Shown: positions 1 to 9,966 of the stretch, one piece after another
Position numbering within the stretch: position 1 is the first letter of the stretch
Layout: the number at the start of each line of letters is the position of its first letter
Program-made: the position numbers and the translations under genes
NCBI GenBank assembly: GCA_030756895.1
Contig: JAVBIX010000054.1
Coordinates: forward strand, 1 to 64,000
From: Synechococcus sp. SP2 MAG
GTDB taxonomy: Bacteria; Cyanobacteriota; Cyanobacteriia; PCC-6307; Cyanobiaceae
Direction: 5' to 3'
Length of the DNA stretch: 64,000 nt
The notes under the pieces: generated by a model
Databases searched by the model: none
Seen by the model: only the letters and a program-made list of their open reading frames with translations
Told to the model about the DNA's origin: nothing

Positions 1-100
1 GCTGCAGCTGGTTCTTGAGGAAATTTAATTTTATTGGGCCTAGTTCAAATGTTTCAAATCCGTAAAATCCCATTACGATGTCAGGCCGTCTTGGAATGAG

Positions 101-361
101 ATGCTCCGTTCGATTGTTTCGCTGTTCTTCGCTGCAGTGATGTGGGTCCAGGTTCCACAGTGGTCAAACGATTGGTCAAAATGTGCCGTGGACGTTCCTG
201 ATACTGCATGCCATTGGTATGTCGTTGCACCTGACAACACTTTTGGCGAAGGATTCAGCTGGGCTAACGCTCCCTGGTTTAGCGCCGAAGGACTCCTTGA
301 CATCGGCGATCTCACAGACACCATGAGCAACATTCATCTCGGAGCCGTTGAAAACGCTTAA
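101..361 (+). CDS. Hypothetical small protein, possible N-terminal signal/TM segment
   Basis: 86-aa ORF with hydrophobic N-terminus (MLRSIVSLFFAAVMWVQV); an antisense ORF overlaps it. Confidence 0.45.
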   Translation: MLRSIVSLFFAAVMWVQVPQWSNDWSKCAVDVPDTACHWYVVAPDNTFGEGFSWANAPWFSAEGLLDIGDLTDTMSNIHLGAVENA

Positions 362-935
362 ATAAACCGTACGAAGAAAGAACTAGACGACGCTTCTCTT
401 TAGTGCTGCGGGAACAACTTTTTTGTGGCCTTTATCAGGAGTTGATTGGATCAAAATTGGATCCAATCAACTTGCCTGGCTTAGACGATTGACACGACCA
501 CTACCTCTCTATAAATTAGTAAGACAAATTATAATCATACAATAGAAAGGCAGCCAAAATTTTGTGTCACGATGATTCTCGACATGGCTATTGAATATCT
601 TTTCAATATCAGACTGAGGGTCATTCTTTCGTTAGTGGGTACAGAATAAGCATTTTCCATCCCCAATCAAGGTCTATCCATAATTGCGATCTGATCAACT
701 ATTAACCAAAACTTCTTTCAGACTTGGCTTACTTCAAAGCCCAGCGATGTGAAGCGCAAAACAATAATTGATCAGTGATAGATCTGCTACAGCATCAGCA
801 AAAATTTCTTAAAAAGTGAGTAGCTAAAGGGTTAAGTTGCTTTGTCCAGACAGCCAAGGAAAACCTGTACTTTCTAAAGCCAGATCTGATTATTTAGCAG
901 ATCAGGAATAGAATTTCCTAAAAATTCCAATAAAA

Positions 936-958
936 AACCCGAAACAAATTTTCGGGTT
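936..958 (-). terminator. Rho-independent terminator of the hli / small-ORF unit
   Basis: 9-bp stem AACCCGAAA/TTTCGGGTT followed on the minus strand by a T-rich tail (TTTTATT). Confidence 0.7.
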
Positions 959-975
959 ATTAAAGCAATGGGGAT

Positions 976-1092
976 CTATTTTTTCTTCAAATATGGCAAG
1001 TCACTAGGCTGAGAAAGGGTATAAATAACAGCTGCTGTAATCAATGCACCCACAGCCAACATTGCATAAATCCAAACAGAATAATCAGTCAT
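976..1092 (-). CDS. 38-aa single-TM micro-protein (MTDYSVWIYAMLAVGALITAAVIYTLSQPSDLPYLKKK)
   Basis: Read by hand on the minus strand; not in the ORF track (<60 aa); start codon overlaps the hli stop codon (TGATG). Confidence 0.7.
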   Translation of the reverse strand: MTDYSVWIYAMLAVGALITAAVIYTLSQPSDLPYLKKK

Positions 1093-1292
1093 CAGTTAAT
1101 CCCTAAAACGCCAAAAGTGAATTGACTCAGAATGCCATGACCTGTCAAGGCTTCGGTGAGCAGACCGATTACAAATCCGAGCATGGCCAAGCGACCGTTG
1201 AGAAGCTCAGCCGCAACAAAATTCCCAGAGCCACTTTTCTCTGAAGTGTCCGCCTGGAACCAATCGGCTTGGGACTGTGAAGAGGAATTCAT
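1092..1292 (-). CDS. High light-inducible protein (Hli/Scp, chlorophyll a/b-binding-like)
   Basis: Contains the Hli motif AAELLNGRLAMLGFVIGLLTEALTGHGIL. Confidence 0.9.
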   Translation of the reverse strand: MNSSSQSQADWFQADTSEKSGSGNFVAAELLNGRLAMLGFVIGLLTEALTGHGILSQFTFGVLGIN

Positions 1293-1350
1293 AAGCTTCA
1301 GATAAGTTCAAACACATTACCCGCTTTGCAACGTTTTGCGAAGCAATGCC

Positions 1351-1800
1351 ATGCGCCCTATCCAACCCACTGACTCCCTGTTGTTGCGCGCGATTTACGT
1401 GGATGCCATTCAAACGCAGACCTCTCAGGCCTATAGCCCTGAGCAAATACAAGCTTGGGCGAACCTCGCTTGGCTACCAGGACTTTTAGATCGCACCTTT
1501 GAAGAGGGCCAAGGATGGATCAGTGGAGTCGATGCTGCATTCGCGCTTCGCTATCCCGCCAACCGACTGTCAATGCTGTATTGCCGAGGTCGGTCTTCTC
1601 GACAGGGGCATGGCTCAGCTCTTCTACAAGCCATTGAATGCGATGCCCAACGCATGGGAATCAAACAGTTGCAGACAGAGGCCAGCCTCCTCAGTCGGCC
1701 CATGCTGGAACAAAGGGGCTGGATGATGATCGCTCCTCAGCCGTTCACGATCGCTGGTGTGCCTTTCGTGCGTTTCCAGATGGAAAAAACATTGGGCTGA
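1351..1800 (+). CDS. GNAT-family N-acetyltransferase
   Basis: ORF 1336..1800; MRPIQPTDSLLLRAIYVDAI...YCRGRSSRQGHGSALLQAIECDAQRMG resembles the GNAT acetyl-CoA binding motif. Confidence 0.7.
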   Translation: MRPIQPTDSLLLRAIYVDAIQTQTSQAYSPEQIQAWANLAWLPGLLDRTFEEGQGWISGVDAAFALRYPANRLSMLYCRGRSSRQGHGSALLQAIECDAQRMGIKQLQTEASLLSRPMLEQRGWMMIAPQPFTIAGVPFVRFQMEKTLG

Positions 1801-2422
1801 GTCATACCCATATCGCGAACCGCAAAAGGGAGAAGCAAGTCAATCAGGAAAGCCAATGGTCTTCAACGAGCTCATCCCAAAGCGTTCTGGCTCGGCCAAG
1901 AGCCTGAATCGTCATGCTTCCTGATTCGCCAAGCCCCTCACTCCGCATCTGTTTTTCCACACGATTTTCAAATCGAGACAGACCTTTCCTCGAGAAATTG
2001 CTCCTCCCAAAATTTATCCTGCAATAGAAGCAAGATCAGTCATGAAATGTCGCAACTTCGGAATTACAACAAGGAAACATCTATTACTCGCATTAAACCC
2101 TCTCTACGACTGGATTATGAACCCAATAAACATCAATACATCACAAGGGAACAACAGAATGAACCAGGTTGTATACAAGAAAAGGGCTCTGGATCCAAGT
2201 CCTGAAAGCTGAGCTCGACCTCCACAGCAGCCACCATCAGCATCTGTGGAAAAGTTGTGGAAAATCCTGAAAAATACTCAGATCTTCGAATTTCTGCTCA
2301 AATTCAAAGGTGATCCTTGCCCGCCATGCCGTTCTAGATCGTCTACAAATTGCCGATGAATTGGCAGGAATCAGCAAAAGACTTCCCCCTAGAGATCCAC
2401 GTCGTCTTGACGATCGATCGCA

Positions 2423-2866
2423 TCAGGTCTGGTTGCCACCAAACATGTCTTCATACCCTTCATAGGGGTCATATTCAGCCCATCCAGGACTGGCTTGATT
2501 CAAAAGTCCGTATTGGCCATCAATCATCTGTGTCCTTGTGTTCCCGTAAGGAACGGTGTTGCAGGTCACACCTCCCCCAGCAACAGGCTGGCAGTCATTG
2601 AAGCGAACCTGTCCCTTCACTGAGACGCCAACAAGTGAAGCGAAGCCGATGACAAGAGGAACAACTGCCTTGAAACGCGCATCAAAACGTTGATAGATCG
2701 GCATGAGCTGATGGACAACTGGAGTCAGTTTGACGGCATCGACTATCAGAAGCCCTGACACTGAACATTCACAGCCGTCAAAAACTTGACAGCGTCTTTC
2801 CCACGTCCAGCACGGAGCTGCACCATGACGAGATCGGATTGAAGGCCCAAAAGCATGGTTTGACAC
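2423..2866 (-). CDS. Hypothetical protein; true start likely internal (around VDAVKLTPVVHQ)
   Basis: Internal hydrophobic segment and acidic/aromatic C-terminus (PYEGYEDMFGG); the N-terminal part of the ORF looks non-coding. Confidence 0.45.
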   Translation of the reverse strand: MSNHAFGPSIRSRHGAAPCWTWERRCQVFDGCECSVSGLLIVDAVKLTPVVHQLMPIYQRFDARFKAVVPLVIGFASLVGVSVKGQVRFNDCQPVAGGGVTCNTVPYGNTRTQMIDGQYGLLNQASPGWAEYDPYEGYEDMFGGNQT

Positions 2867-3246
2867 GGATAACGATCACGTGCTGACGCACTGCGCTGCA
2901 GCTGTTCAGCATGAATCAGGGCCTGCTGACAGCTGGCGATTCGCTCGAAGCGAAAACAGTCCAACGCAACAGGATTCACGCTCCTCAGCGAGGCTGCGAA
3001 GGCTGAACCCATGAAAGCACCACCAACGACGAACAGAATTGCCCCAGAAATCGCAATCTCCTGAGAGGATGCGGAAGCTATTTCTCGGATCGGATGTACA
3101 CCGACTGGACTGCTGTCGCCCTTCTGCTGTTCACCACTGTGCCCTTGCTGGCAGTCGTGGTGACCGCCGCCTTCTTTATTTGGCAACAGAGGAAGAAACA
3201 ACTGCGTTAACGGGCTCAGAGCGGGCAGAAGAGTGCTGAAGTCCAA
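2746..3246 (-). CDS. Hypothetical protein with one TM segment; true start likely internal
   Basis: Plausible coding segment ISGAILFVVGGAFMGSAFAASLRSVNP...CQGF; N-terminal part overlaps the CXXCXGXG ORF. Confidence 0.4.
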   Translation of the reverse strand: MDFSTLLPALSPLTQLFLPLLPNKEGGGHHDCQQGHSGEQQKGDSSPVGVHPIREIASASSQEIAISGAILFVVGGAFMGSAFAASLRSVNPVALDCFRFERIASCQQALIHAEQLQRSASARDRYPCQTMLLGLQSDLVMVQLRAGRGKDAVKFLTAVNVQCQGF

Positions 3247-3397
3247 GTGTTGGCAGTGGCATGCCTAACTTTTGATTTCGACTCTTGATGGGCTCGCCTT
3301 GACCCAAACAATCGAGACACGTTCTGAAACGCTTGTCATTGATCCGCTGAATTCCACTACCGCCACAGCTTCTGCAGGTCATAGTTCGTGTTGCCAT
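3176..3397 (-). CDS. Small DnaJ-type zinc-finger-like protein (CRSCGGSG...CLDCLGQG)
   Basis: ORF 3176..3469 with likely start at MATRTMTCRSCGGSG; one pair of CXXCXGXG-like motifs. Confidence 0.6.
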   Translation of the reverse strand: MATRTMTCRSCGGSGIQRINDKRFRTCLDCLGQGEPIKSRNQKLGMPLPTLGLQHSSARSEPVNAVVSSSVAK

Positions 3398-3425
3398 TTC
3401 AAGACTTTTAGTTTGAGGCCTTTTT

Positions 3426-4355
3426 TCAGTTGTGATCCCGAACTTTTCCTGAAGAATCAGCCCCAACAATCAATGACGTGAGCTTGTCCTCACGCACTCT
3501 CAGCTCCTCCAGCAATTCTTCAGCCGAAATCGCACACGTGGAAGACATCAGTCCAAGTGATGCTGCCAATTGGCCAATCACTTGCGCGGCAGCTTCTCCA
3601 CGATCACGCAGAGAGCTCAGGCCTGTCGCATGATCGCGTTTTGACAGTTTTTGGCCGGATGAATCACAGAGCAACGGAACATGCCCATAGCGGGGAGAAG
3701 CCATCCCCAACGACGCGATAACAGCATTCTGGGCAGAGCAGACCGACACCAGATCTTGCCCTCGCACCACCTCGTTGATGCCCAACGCCAATTCGTCTAT
3801 GGACGTCGCCAAGTGATAGGCAATGACTCCATCAGCGCGAAGGAGAATGACATCTCCCACCACAGAGTCGAAAGGTTCAGCAACACGCAGTCTCCAGGCC
3901 GGTAATCGCGCATCCCTCAAGCCCCAGTCTTGAGGAAGCCACCTGCATGTTCCCGGATAAATCGTTGCACCATCAAGCTGACGGCGACTGCAGCGACAGG
4001 GATAGAGGTAACCCTGCCTCCGAAAGGTTGAAAGGAAGGATCCATACAATCCGCGTCGTCTGCTCTGCAGGACGAGGGGGCCATCCCAGTTGAGTCCTAG
4101 CCAGCGAAGATCTTGCAGTACAGATTCAATAGCGCCAGGACGAATCCTTGGGGTATCGAGGTCATCGACCCGCAATAGCCATTGCCCGTTGCAGAGTCGG
4201 GCCCGCAACCAAGACAAAAGGGCCGTCCTCACATTGCCGAGATGCAGTGGACCGGATGGAGTCGGCGCAAAGCGGCCCCGATAGCCCTGTTGGCGAAGTC
4301 CCTGCCCGTTTTGCAGGACTTGACTTAGGTGATCGGGAAGCTGGATGGCCATCAA
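3426..4355 (-). CDS. gluQ: Glutamyl-Q tRNA(Asp) synthetase
   Basis: GRFAPTPSGPLHLGNVRTALLSWLRAR class I motif, KLSKRDHATGL motif; short GluRS paralog without anticodon-binding domain. Confidence 0.85.
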   Translation of the reverse strand: MMAIQLPDHLSQVLQNGQGLRQQGYRGRFAPTPSGPLHLGNVRTALLSWLRARLCNGQWLLRVDDLDTPRIRPGAIESVLQDLRWLGLNWDGPLVLQSRRRGLYGSFLSTFRRQGYLYPCRCSRRQLDGATIYPGTCRWLPQDWGLRDARLPAWRLRVAEPFDSVVGDVILLRADGVIAYHLATSIDELALGINEVVRGQDLVSVCSAQNAVIASLGMASPRYGHVPLLCDSSGQKLSKRDHATGLSSLRDRGEAAAQVIGQLAASLGLMSSTCAISAEELLEELRVREDKLTSLIVGADSSGKVRDHN

Positions 4356-4429
4356 TACTGCTGATCGCTCAGATCAACAAAAAAGGGTGATCCAACGACC
4401 ACCCCAATCATCATCGAAAGATCTGTGAC

Positions 4430-4705
4430 TTAGCCCTGGACACGGTCCTTGAACATTTTGCCAGCGGTAAATGCGGGAACACGCTTTGCAGGGATTTTGA
4501 TCTTTTCACCGGTTTTAGGGTTCAGGCCCTGACGAGCAGAACGCTCGCGTGGTTCAAAGGAACCAAAACCAAGGATTGAAACTTTTTTCCCTTCGACAAC
4601 GGAATCAATGATGGTGTCGATAGCGGCGTCAACGACGAGGGAAACGTCCGTTTTGGTGAGTTCGGTGCGAGCAGCAACGAGGTTGACGAGGTCAGCTTTG
4701 TTCAT
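4430..4705 (-). CDS. hup: HU family DNA-binding protein
   Basis: MNKADLVNLVAARTELTK...VSILGFGSFEPRERSARQGLNPKTGEKIKIPAKRVPAFTAGK; start set at the internal Met. Confidence 0.95.
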   Translation of the reverse strand: MNKADLVNLVAARTELTKTDVSLVVDAAIDTIIDSVVEGKKVSILGFGSFEPRERSARQGLNPKTGEKIKIPAKRVPAFTAGKMFKDRVQG

Positions 4706-4847
4706 GGAAGGAGTGGTTTGGAGCGAGAGCGCGCTGGTTGACGTTGCGGAGATCAACATCCGCACGGCTTCCCTGAGCGTGCCAATCGTATGGAGGTCAG
4801 GGCCTAGAGGCAACCGAAAAACGCTGTGCCGCAATGCATTCACAGAA

Positions 4848-5519
4848 TCAGTCTTGAGAAAGCAGGTCTGATTGCGCAGGACTCCAACTGTCAAAAGGAG
4901 CTAGACGCCTACCGCGCAGAGCCCCAAGCCCTGCTCCAGAAGCCAATGCTGGACTGCATTCTGGAGGAATCCAATCGCGCAATCGCTGAAGGCTGCGCTG
5001 CTGCCTCGGCCAATGAAACGTGCGTCGATGACGCAGAGGAGCCAGCTGACTTTTCTGAACCGGAATTAACAATCGTCCGCAAAACAGCACATCCAAAGGG
5101 GCTGGAGCGTGCACAACACAGCTTCCTGGTGTGGGTCCTGGCGTCCAAAGCAGCCTTAAACCGGAGGCTGTGATGTGGGAATCAACAAAAGTCTCAAGGG
5201 GTTGAACGCCTGGCAACAAGTAAGCCTCTTGCTCCTGAACCAACACTGGCCATCCCAATCTTTCTTGCAAACGACGAAGGCGTCCATGTCCCTCGCGACT
5301 CGTCAGAAGAATCCGAGCTGGACGATCAGAAGCCAGATCATGCAGGGCTTGAAGGGTGCCCTCGGTCAGCGGCGGGCAATCGATCAAAACGGGTTCTGGC
5401 TCCACATCGAGCCACCAAGACGACCCACCGCGACAGTCACGATTGGGTGGAAACAACCAAAGGTTGTTCAAGATTTGCTGGGGCGGTCGGCCTGACTCCA
5501 AAGCCGAGGTCATCGTCAT
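4848..5519 (-). CDS. MBL-fold metallohydrolase-like protein
   Basis: WWLDVEPEPVLIDCPPLTEGTLQAL...LLWTPGPTPGSCVV...LFCGRLLIP resembles an MBL fold; canonical HXHXDH not evident. Confidence 0.55.
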   Translation of the reverse strand: MTMTSALESGRPPQQILNNLWLFPPNRDCRGGSSWWLDVEPEPVLIDCPPLTEGTLQALHDLASDRPARILLTSREGHGRLRRLQERLGWPVLVQEQEAYLLPGVQPLETFVDSHITASGLRLLWTPGPTPGSCVVHAPAPLDVLFCGRLLIPVQKSQLAPLRHRRTFHWPRQQRSLQRLRDWIPPECSPALASGAGLGALRGRRLAPFDSWSPAQSDLLSQD

Positions 5520-5585
5520 TTCGGTGGAGTTCCATCACACCCTCTACTTTGAGGGAAGTACGTCCTGCGATCTGCGGGCGGATCT

Positions 5586-7661
5586 TTGAGCACGATCCAT
5601 CGCGGCAGTCCCTGGCCACTAGGCAGCACGATCACACCCATTGGTGTGAATTTTTCTGTTGCGGCGCCTACGGCCAATCGGCTCGAATTGCTGATCTTTT
5701 CTCATCCAGAGGCAACAGCACCCGAGCAGGTGATTGAGCTTTCGGAGCAGCATCGCTCAGCAAATTATTGGCACGTAGAGGTCGAAGGCCTTGGTGCAGG
5801 GTGTTGCTACTGCTATCGGGTGTTTGGCCCCATTGATCCAGGTGGCCACGGCTTTCGGCCCGCCAAGGTGCTTGTTGACCCCTGCGCCCGCGCCATTGAT
5901 GGCTGGGACGTTTATCAGCGCGCAGCGGCGACCGGTGCATCACCCAACTCCGACAGATGCTTGAAATCGGTCGTTTGCGAGCGAAATCCGTTCGATTTCC
6001 GAGCCCACCCGCGGCCTCGCCATACCTGGCAAGAGACCGTGATCTACGAACTCCACATCGGCGGGTTTACCAAACGCCCCGACAGCGGTGTCAGCCCAGA
6101 TCGACGCGGAACCTATTTAGGCGTGATCGACAAGATCCCTTACCTAAAGAAGCTCGGGGTCACAACGATCGAACTGCTGCCGATCCAAGCCTTCGATCCC
6201 AGCGACGCCCCCGCGGGTCGGGACAACGTTTGGGGCTATAGCCCTCTCAGTTGGTTTGCACCGCATCACGAATACGCAGTGGGCTCGGATCCCCATTCGG
6301 CTCGAGACCAGGTCCGTGACCTCGTGGCGGCCTGCCATGACGCCGGCATCGAGGTCCTTTTGGATGTGGTTTACAACCACACCACTGAAGGGAACCGCAA
6401 CGGTCCCACCTTGAGCTGGAGGGGATTTGCCGATCGCAATTACTACCACCAGAGCGATGCAGGTGAATACATGGATGTAAGCGGTTGTGGCAACAGCATT
6501 GCTGCCAATGACCCACTCTCCAGACAGCTCATCCTTGAATCACTCCGCTGCTGGGCCACTGAACTTGGCATCGACGGGTTCCGTTTCGATTTAGGGATTG
6601 CTCTCAGCCGCGGGGAGAAGCTCAAACCCCTGGAACACCCCCCGCTGTTTGAAGCGATGGAGGCTGATCCGCAGCTAAGTGAACTCAAACTGGTGAGCGA
6701 ACCCTGGGATTGTGGAGGGCTGTACCGGCTGAGTGATTTTCCTGCAAAACGGATTGGCACCTGGAACGGACATTTCCGGGATGCATTGCGCAGTTTCTGG
6801 AAAGGAGATGAGGGCAGCACCTGGCCTCTCGGACAACGCTTCCGCGGCAGCCCCGATTTGTACAACGGGAAAGCGGCCAGCCTTGGTAGTTCCGTGAACC
6901 TGATCACAGCCCATGACGGCTTCAGCCTCTTGGACCTGGTGAGCTTCAACAACAAACACAACTTGGCCAATGGTGAAAACAACAGAGATGGTGAGAACCA
7001 CAACAACAGCTGGAATCACGGCGTAGAAGGCCCGAGCAGCGATCGCGCCATTGATGCACTAAGACGGCGCCAACAACGAAATCTGCTCAGCACCTTGCTG
7101 CTGAGTCGAGGTGTCCCGATGCTGCTGATGGGCGATGAAGTAGGTCGCAGTCAGGGCGGGAATAACAACACCTGGTGCCAGGACAGCCCTCTCAGCTGGA
7201 TGATCTGGGGAGACGATCACTGCGATCACGAGTTGCAGACCTATGTGAGTCGCCTGCTCGATGTGCGCCAACAACTTGCGATCTTGTTCAATCCGATCCG
7301 AGCTCACAACGAAAAGAAACCACTCCGATCAAGCGACTCAGAAGAGTTGTGGCGTCAGTGGCACGGAGTAGAGCTCAGCAAACCTGACTGGGCTAACTGG
7401 TCCCACTGTTTAGCGATGAGCCTGCAGCGAGGACATCAAGGAGGCGTGTTGTGGATGGGCTTCAACGCCTATTTCAAATCCATGCACTTCGACCTACCGG
7501 AAGCGGCCTCACCATGGTGTCGATTGATCGACACAGCGTTACCTGCTGGGGAAGATCTCCCAGCGCACGTCGAACGTTGGACCCCATCTGGAGTTCCATT
7601 AGAAGCGCGAAGCCTCGTAGTAATGGTGGCTCAGGAGTACGCGGACCGACTGAGTTTTTGA
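5586..7661 (+). CDS. glgX: Glycogen debranching enzyme / isoamylase (GlgX-type, GH13)
   Basis: GH13 motifs DVVYNHT, GFRFDLGIAL, LVSEPWD, NLITAHDGFSL. Confidence 0.93.
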   Translation: MSTIHRGSPWPLGSTITPIGVNFSVAAPTANRLELLIFSHPEATAPEQVIELSEQHRSANYWHVEVEGLGAGCCYCYRVFGPIDPGGHGFRPAKVLVDPCARAIDGWDVYQRAAATGASPNSDRCLKSVVCERNPFDFRAHPRPRHTWQETVIYELHIGGFTKRPDSGVSPDRRGTYLGVIDKIPYLKKLGVTTIELLPIQAFDPSDAPAGRDNVWGYSPLSWFAPHHEYAVGSDPHSARDQVRDLVAACHDAGIEVLLDVVYNHTTEGNRNGPTLSWRGFADRNYYHQSDAGEYMDVSGCGNSIAANDPLSRQLILESLRCWATELGIDGFRFDLGIALSRGEKLKPLEHPPLFEAMEADPQLSELKLVSEPWDCGGLYRLSDFPAKRIGTWNGHFRDALRSFWKGDEGSTWPLGQRFRGSPDLYNGKAASLGSSVNLITAHDGFSLLDLVSFNNKHNLANGENNRDGENHNNSWNHGVEGPSSDRAIDALRRRQQRNLLSTLLLSRGVPMLLMGDEVGRSQGGNNNTWCQDSPLSWMIWGDDHCDHELQTYVSRLLDVRQQLAILFNPIRAHNEKKPLRSSDSEELWRQWHGVELSKPDWANWSHCLAMSLQRGHQGGVLWMGFNAYFKSMHFDLPEAASPWCRLIDTALPAGEDLPAHVERWTPSGVPLEARSLVVMVAQEYADRLSF

Positions 7662-7665
7662 ATCA

Positions 7666-7736
<71 letters not shown>

Positions 7737-7774
7737 ACTAGTACGCCTGAACTGCTTGCCAAGAAAGGCTGCCG

Positions 7775-9184
7775 TTGAGTCGCGTGCCCAAGCATTATGG
7801 CGGTCCGCGTGCCCCCTGTTCCGGATTGACCTCTTCAACAGCTCGCCCCGAGGGCTCCCGTCGCCGTCTCATGCTCGCTTACGGGCTGGGGGATGCTGGT
7901 ACCGGACTAGCTGCTACGACGCTGGGGTTTTACCTATTTCCGTTTTTCACCTCTGCAGCAGGATTGCCAGCTTTCATTGCCGGCTCCCTACTCACCGTGA
8001 TCAAGCTTTGGGATGCCATCAACGACCCCTTGATCGGCTGGATGAGCGATCACACCAGTAGTCGATGGGGTCCAAGGCTTCCCTGGATGTTTGCAGCCGC
8101 ACTCCCGTTGGGGATCAGCCTGGCTGCGATGTGGTGGGTTCCAGAGGGGAGCACCCTCCAGCGCACGGCTTATTACGTGCTGATGGCCATCCTGCTGATG
8201 ACTGCTTACACAAGCGTGAATCTGCCCTATGCAGCGCTCTCAACAGAACTCACACCGGATACGGCGATTCGCACGCGGCTGAATGCCGCTCGATTTACCG
8301 GATCGATTTTGGCGGGAACCATCGGGTTGCTCATCGCGGTTTTCGTCTTGCGAGAGGGCAGTGGTGGCTACTTATTGATGGGACAAATCACAGGGACGAT
8401 CGCAGCGGTCGCAACACTGCTCTGCTGCTGGGGGCTTGCCCCGTATGCAAAAAAGGCTCAACGCCCCAGTGGCAACAAAGAGCCCCTGCTGCAACAACTG
8501 CGGCGCATTCGCTCAAATTCACGATTTTTGATGGTGCTAGGGCTGTACTTACTGCTGTGGTTTGGCCTGCAACTGATGCAGGTGGTTGCCCTGATTTGGC
8601 TTGTTCAAGTCATCCACGTTCCAGCTGGAATTGCCACATTGCTGTTGCTTGCTTTCAATGTCGCTGCATTAGTAGGACTCCAGCTTTGGAGCGTGTTGTC
8701 CAACCGGCACGGTCGAATCAAGGCCCTTGGCTGGGGATCGAGCATCTGGATTGCCGCCTGCCTCCTCTCAATGACCCTTGTACCAATAGCGGAGAGCAAC
8801 ACGGTTGCCCTGATCCCTGTGACCGGCCTGATCATGCTGGTGGGGTTGGGGGCCTCAACGGCTTACCTCATCCCATGGTCGCTGCTCCCTGATGCGATCG
8901 ATGCGGATCCCACCCACCCAGCGGGCCTCTACATCGCTTGGATGGTGTTCGGACAAAAACTCATCATTGGCCTGAGCATGAGCGTTTTTGGAACCTTGCT
9001 TTCACTTACTGGATATATCTCCACGAAGACAGCCGATGGTGCCTTGAGTTCTGTCCAACAACCTGAAACAGCACTGATTGCCATTCGTCTCTGCATGGGT
9101 TTAATTCCAGCTGTGTTGGTGGTGCTCGGGCTTCTGTTGATGCGACGCTGGCCTGATCGTGGCGCTCATCTGCACAGCGCTTAA
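7775..9184 (+). CDS. MFS transporter, GPH (glycoside-pentoside-hexuronide:cation symporter) type
   Basis: LAYGLGDAGTGLAATTLGFYLFPFFTSAAGLPAFIAGSLLTVIKLWDAINDPLIGWMSDHTSSRWGPRLPW; about 12 TM segments. Confidence 0.85.
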   Translation: MSRVPKHYGGPRAPCSGLTSSTARPEGSRRRLMLAYGLGDAGTGLAATTLGFYLFPFFTSAAGLPAFIAGSLLTVIKLWDAINDPLIGWMSDHTSSRWGPRLPWMFAAALPLGISLAAMWWVPEGSTLQRTAYYVLMAILLMTAYTSVNLPYAALSTELTPDTAIRTRLNAARFTGSILAGTIGLLIAVFVLREGSGGYLLMGQITGTIAAVATLLCCWGLAPYAKKAQRPSGNKEPLLQQLRRIRSNSRFLMVLGLYLLLWFGLQLMQVVALIWLVQVIHVPAGIATLLLLAFNVAALVGLQLWSVLSNRHGRIKALGWGSSIWIAACLLSMTLVPIAESNTVALIPVTGLIMLVGLGASTAYLIPWSLLPDAIDADPTHPAGLYIAWMVFGQKLIIGLSMSVFGTLLSLTGYISTKTADGALSSVQQPETALIAIRLCMGLIPAVLVVLGLLLMRRWPDRGAHLHSA

Positions 9185-9207
9185 GTCATTTCTCTGATCT
9201 CCTCTTA

Positions 9208-9954
9208 ATGAAGTCCCCTCGCTGGCTGAACCGACTTGGCAGCAGCCTGCTGATCGGCGGACAAGCTGTCTCAGCCACAACCAAAGGCCGCATCAACACC
9301 ATTGATTTGTTTGATCAGCTCCAGGAAGCAGGACCTGGAAGCTTTTTGATCGTGATCATCACGGCCTTGGCGGCAGGCACCGTGTTCAACATTCAAATCA
9401 CAGCAGAACTCAACAGCATGGGCGCCGGATCCACCGTGGGGGGGGTTCTCGCCATTGGCCTGGCTAGAGAGATTGCTCCCCTACTCACCGCCACGCTGCT
9501 CACGGGAAAGGTTGCCACTGCCTATGCCGCCCAATTGGGAACGATGAAGGTCACCGAGCAGATCGATGCGATCACGATGCTGCGCACCGATCCCGTGGAG
9601 TACTTGGTGGTGCCACGTCTGATCGCCATGGTGGTGATGGCGCCGGTGCAATGCCTGTTGTTTTTTGGGGTTGCGATTTGGAGCGCTCAAATCAGCAGCA
9701 CCAACCTTTACAGCATTCCTCCAGCCGTGTTTTGGACAGCCGTTAGGACATGGCTACAACCTGATGACTTGCCCTTCATGCTGATCAAAGCTCTGGTCTT
9801 TGGTCTTCAAATTGGTGTCATTGCCTGTGGATGGGGCATGACCACCAAAGGCGGCGCCAAAGAGGTTGGCACCAGTACCACCGGAGCTGTGGTCATGATC
9901 CTTGTCACCGTGGCTCTGATGGATGTGCTGCTCACCCAGGTTTTATTCGGCTGA
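9208..9954 (+). CDS. MlaE-family ABC transporter permease (Ycf63-like)
   Basis: LARE(I)APLLTATLLTGKVATAYAAQLGTMKVTEQIDAI motif. Confidence 0.88.
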   Translation: MKSPRWLNRLGSSLLIGGQAVSATTKGRINTIDLFDQLQEAGPGSFLIVIITALAAGTVFNIQITAELNSMGAGSTVGGVLAIGLAREIAPLLTATLLTGKVATAYAAQLGTMKVTEQIDAITMLRTDPVEYLVVPRLIAMVVMAPVQCLLFFGVAIWSAQISSTNLYSIPPAVFWTAVRTWLQPDDLPFMLIKALVFGLQIGVIACGWGMTTKGGAKEVGTSTTGAVVMILVTVALMDVLLTQVLFG

Positions 9955-9966
9955 TTTCCCTATCCC

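Noticed and set aside
5668-5943. Long antisense ORFs inside glgX, hydantoinase, truB and other core genes
   Set aside because: Overlap strongly supported genes on the other strand; shadow ORFs from GC-rich coding sequence.
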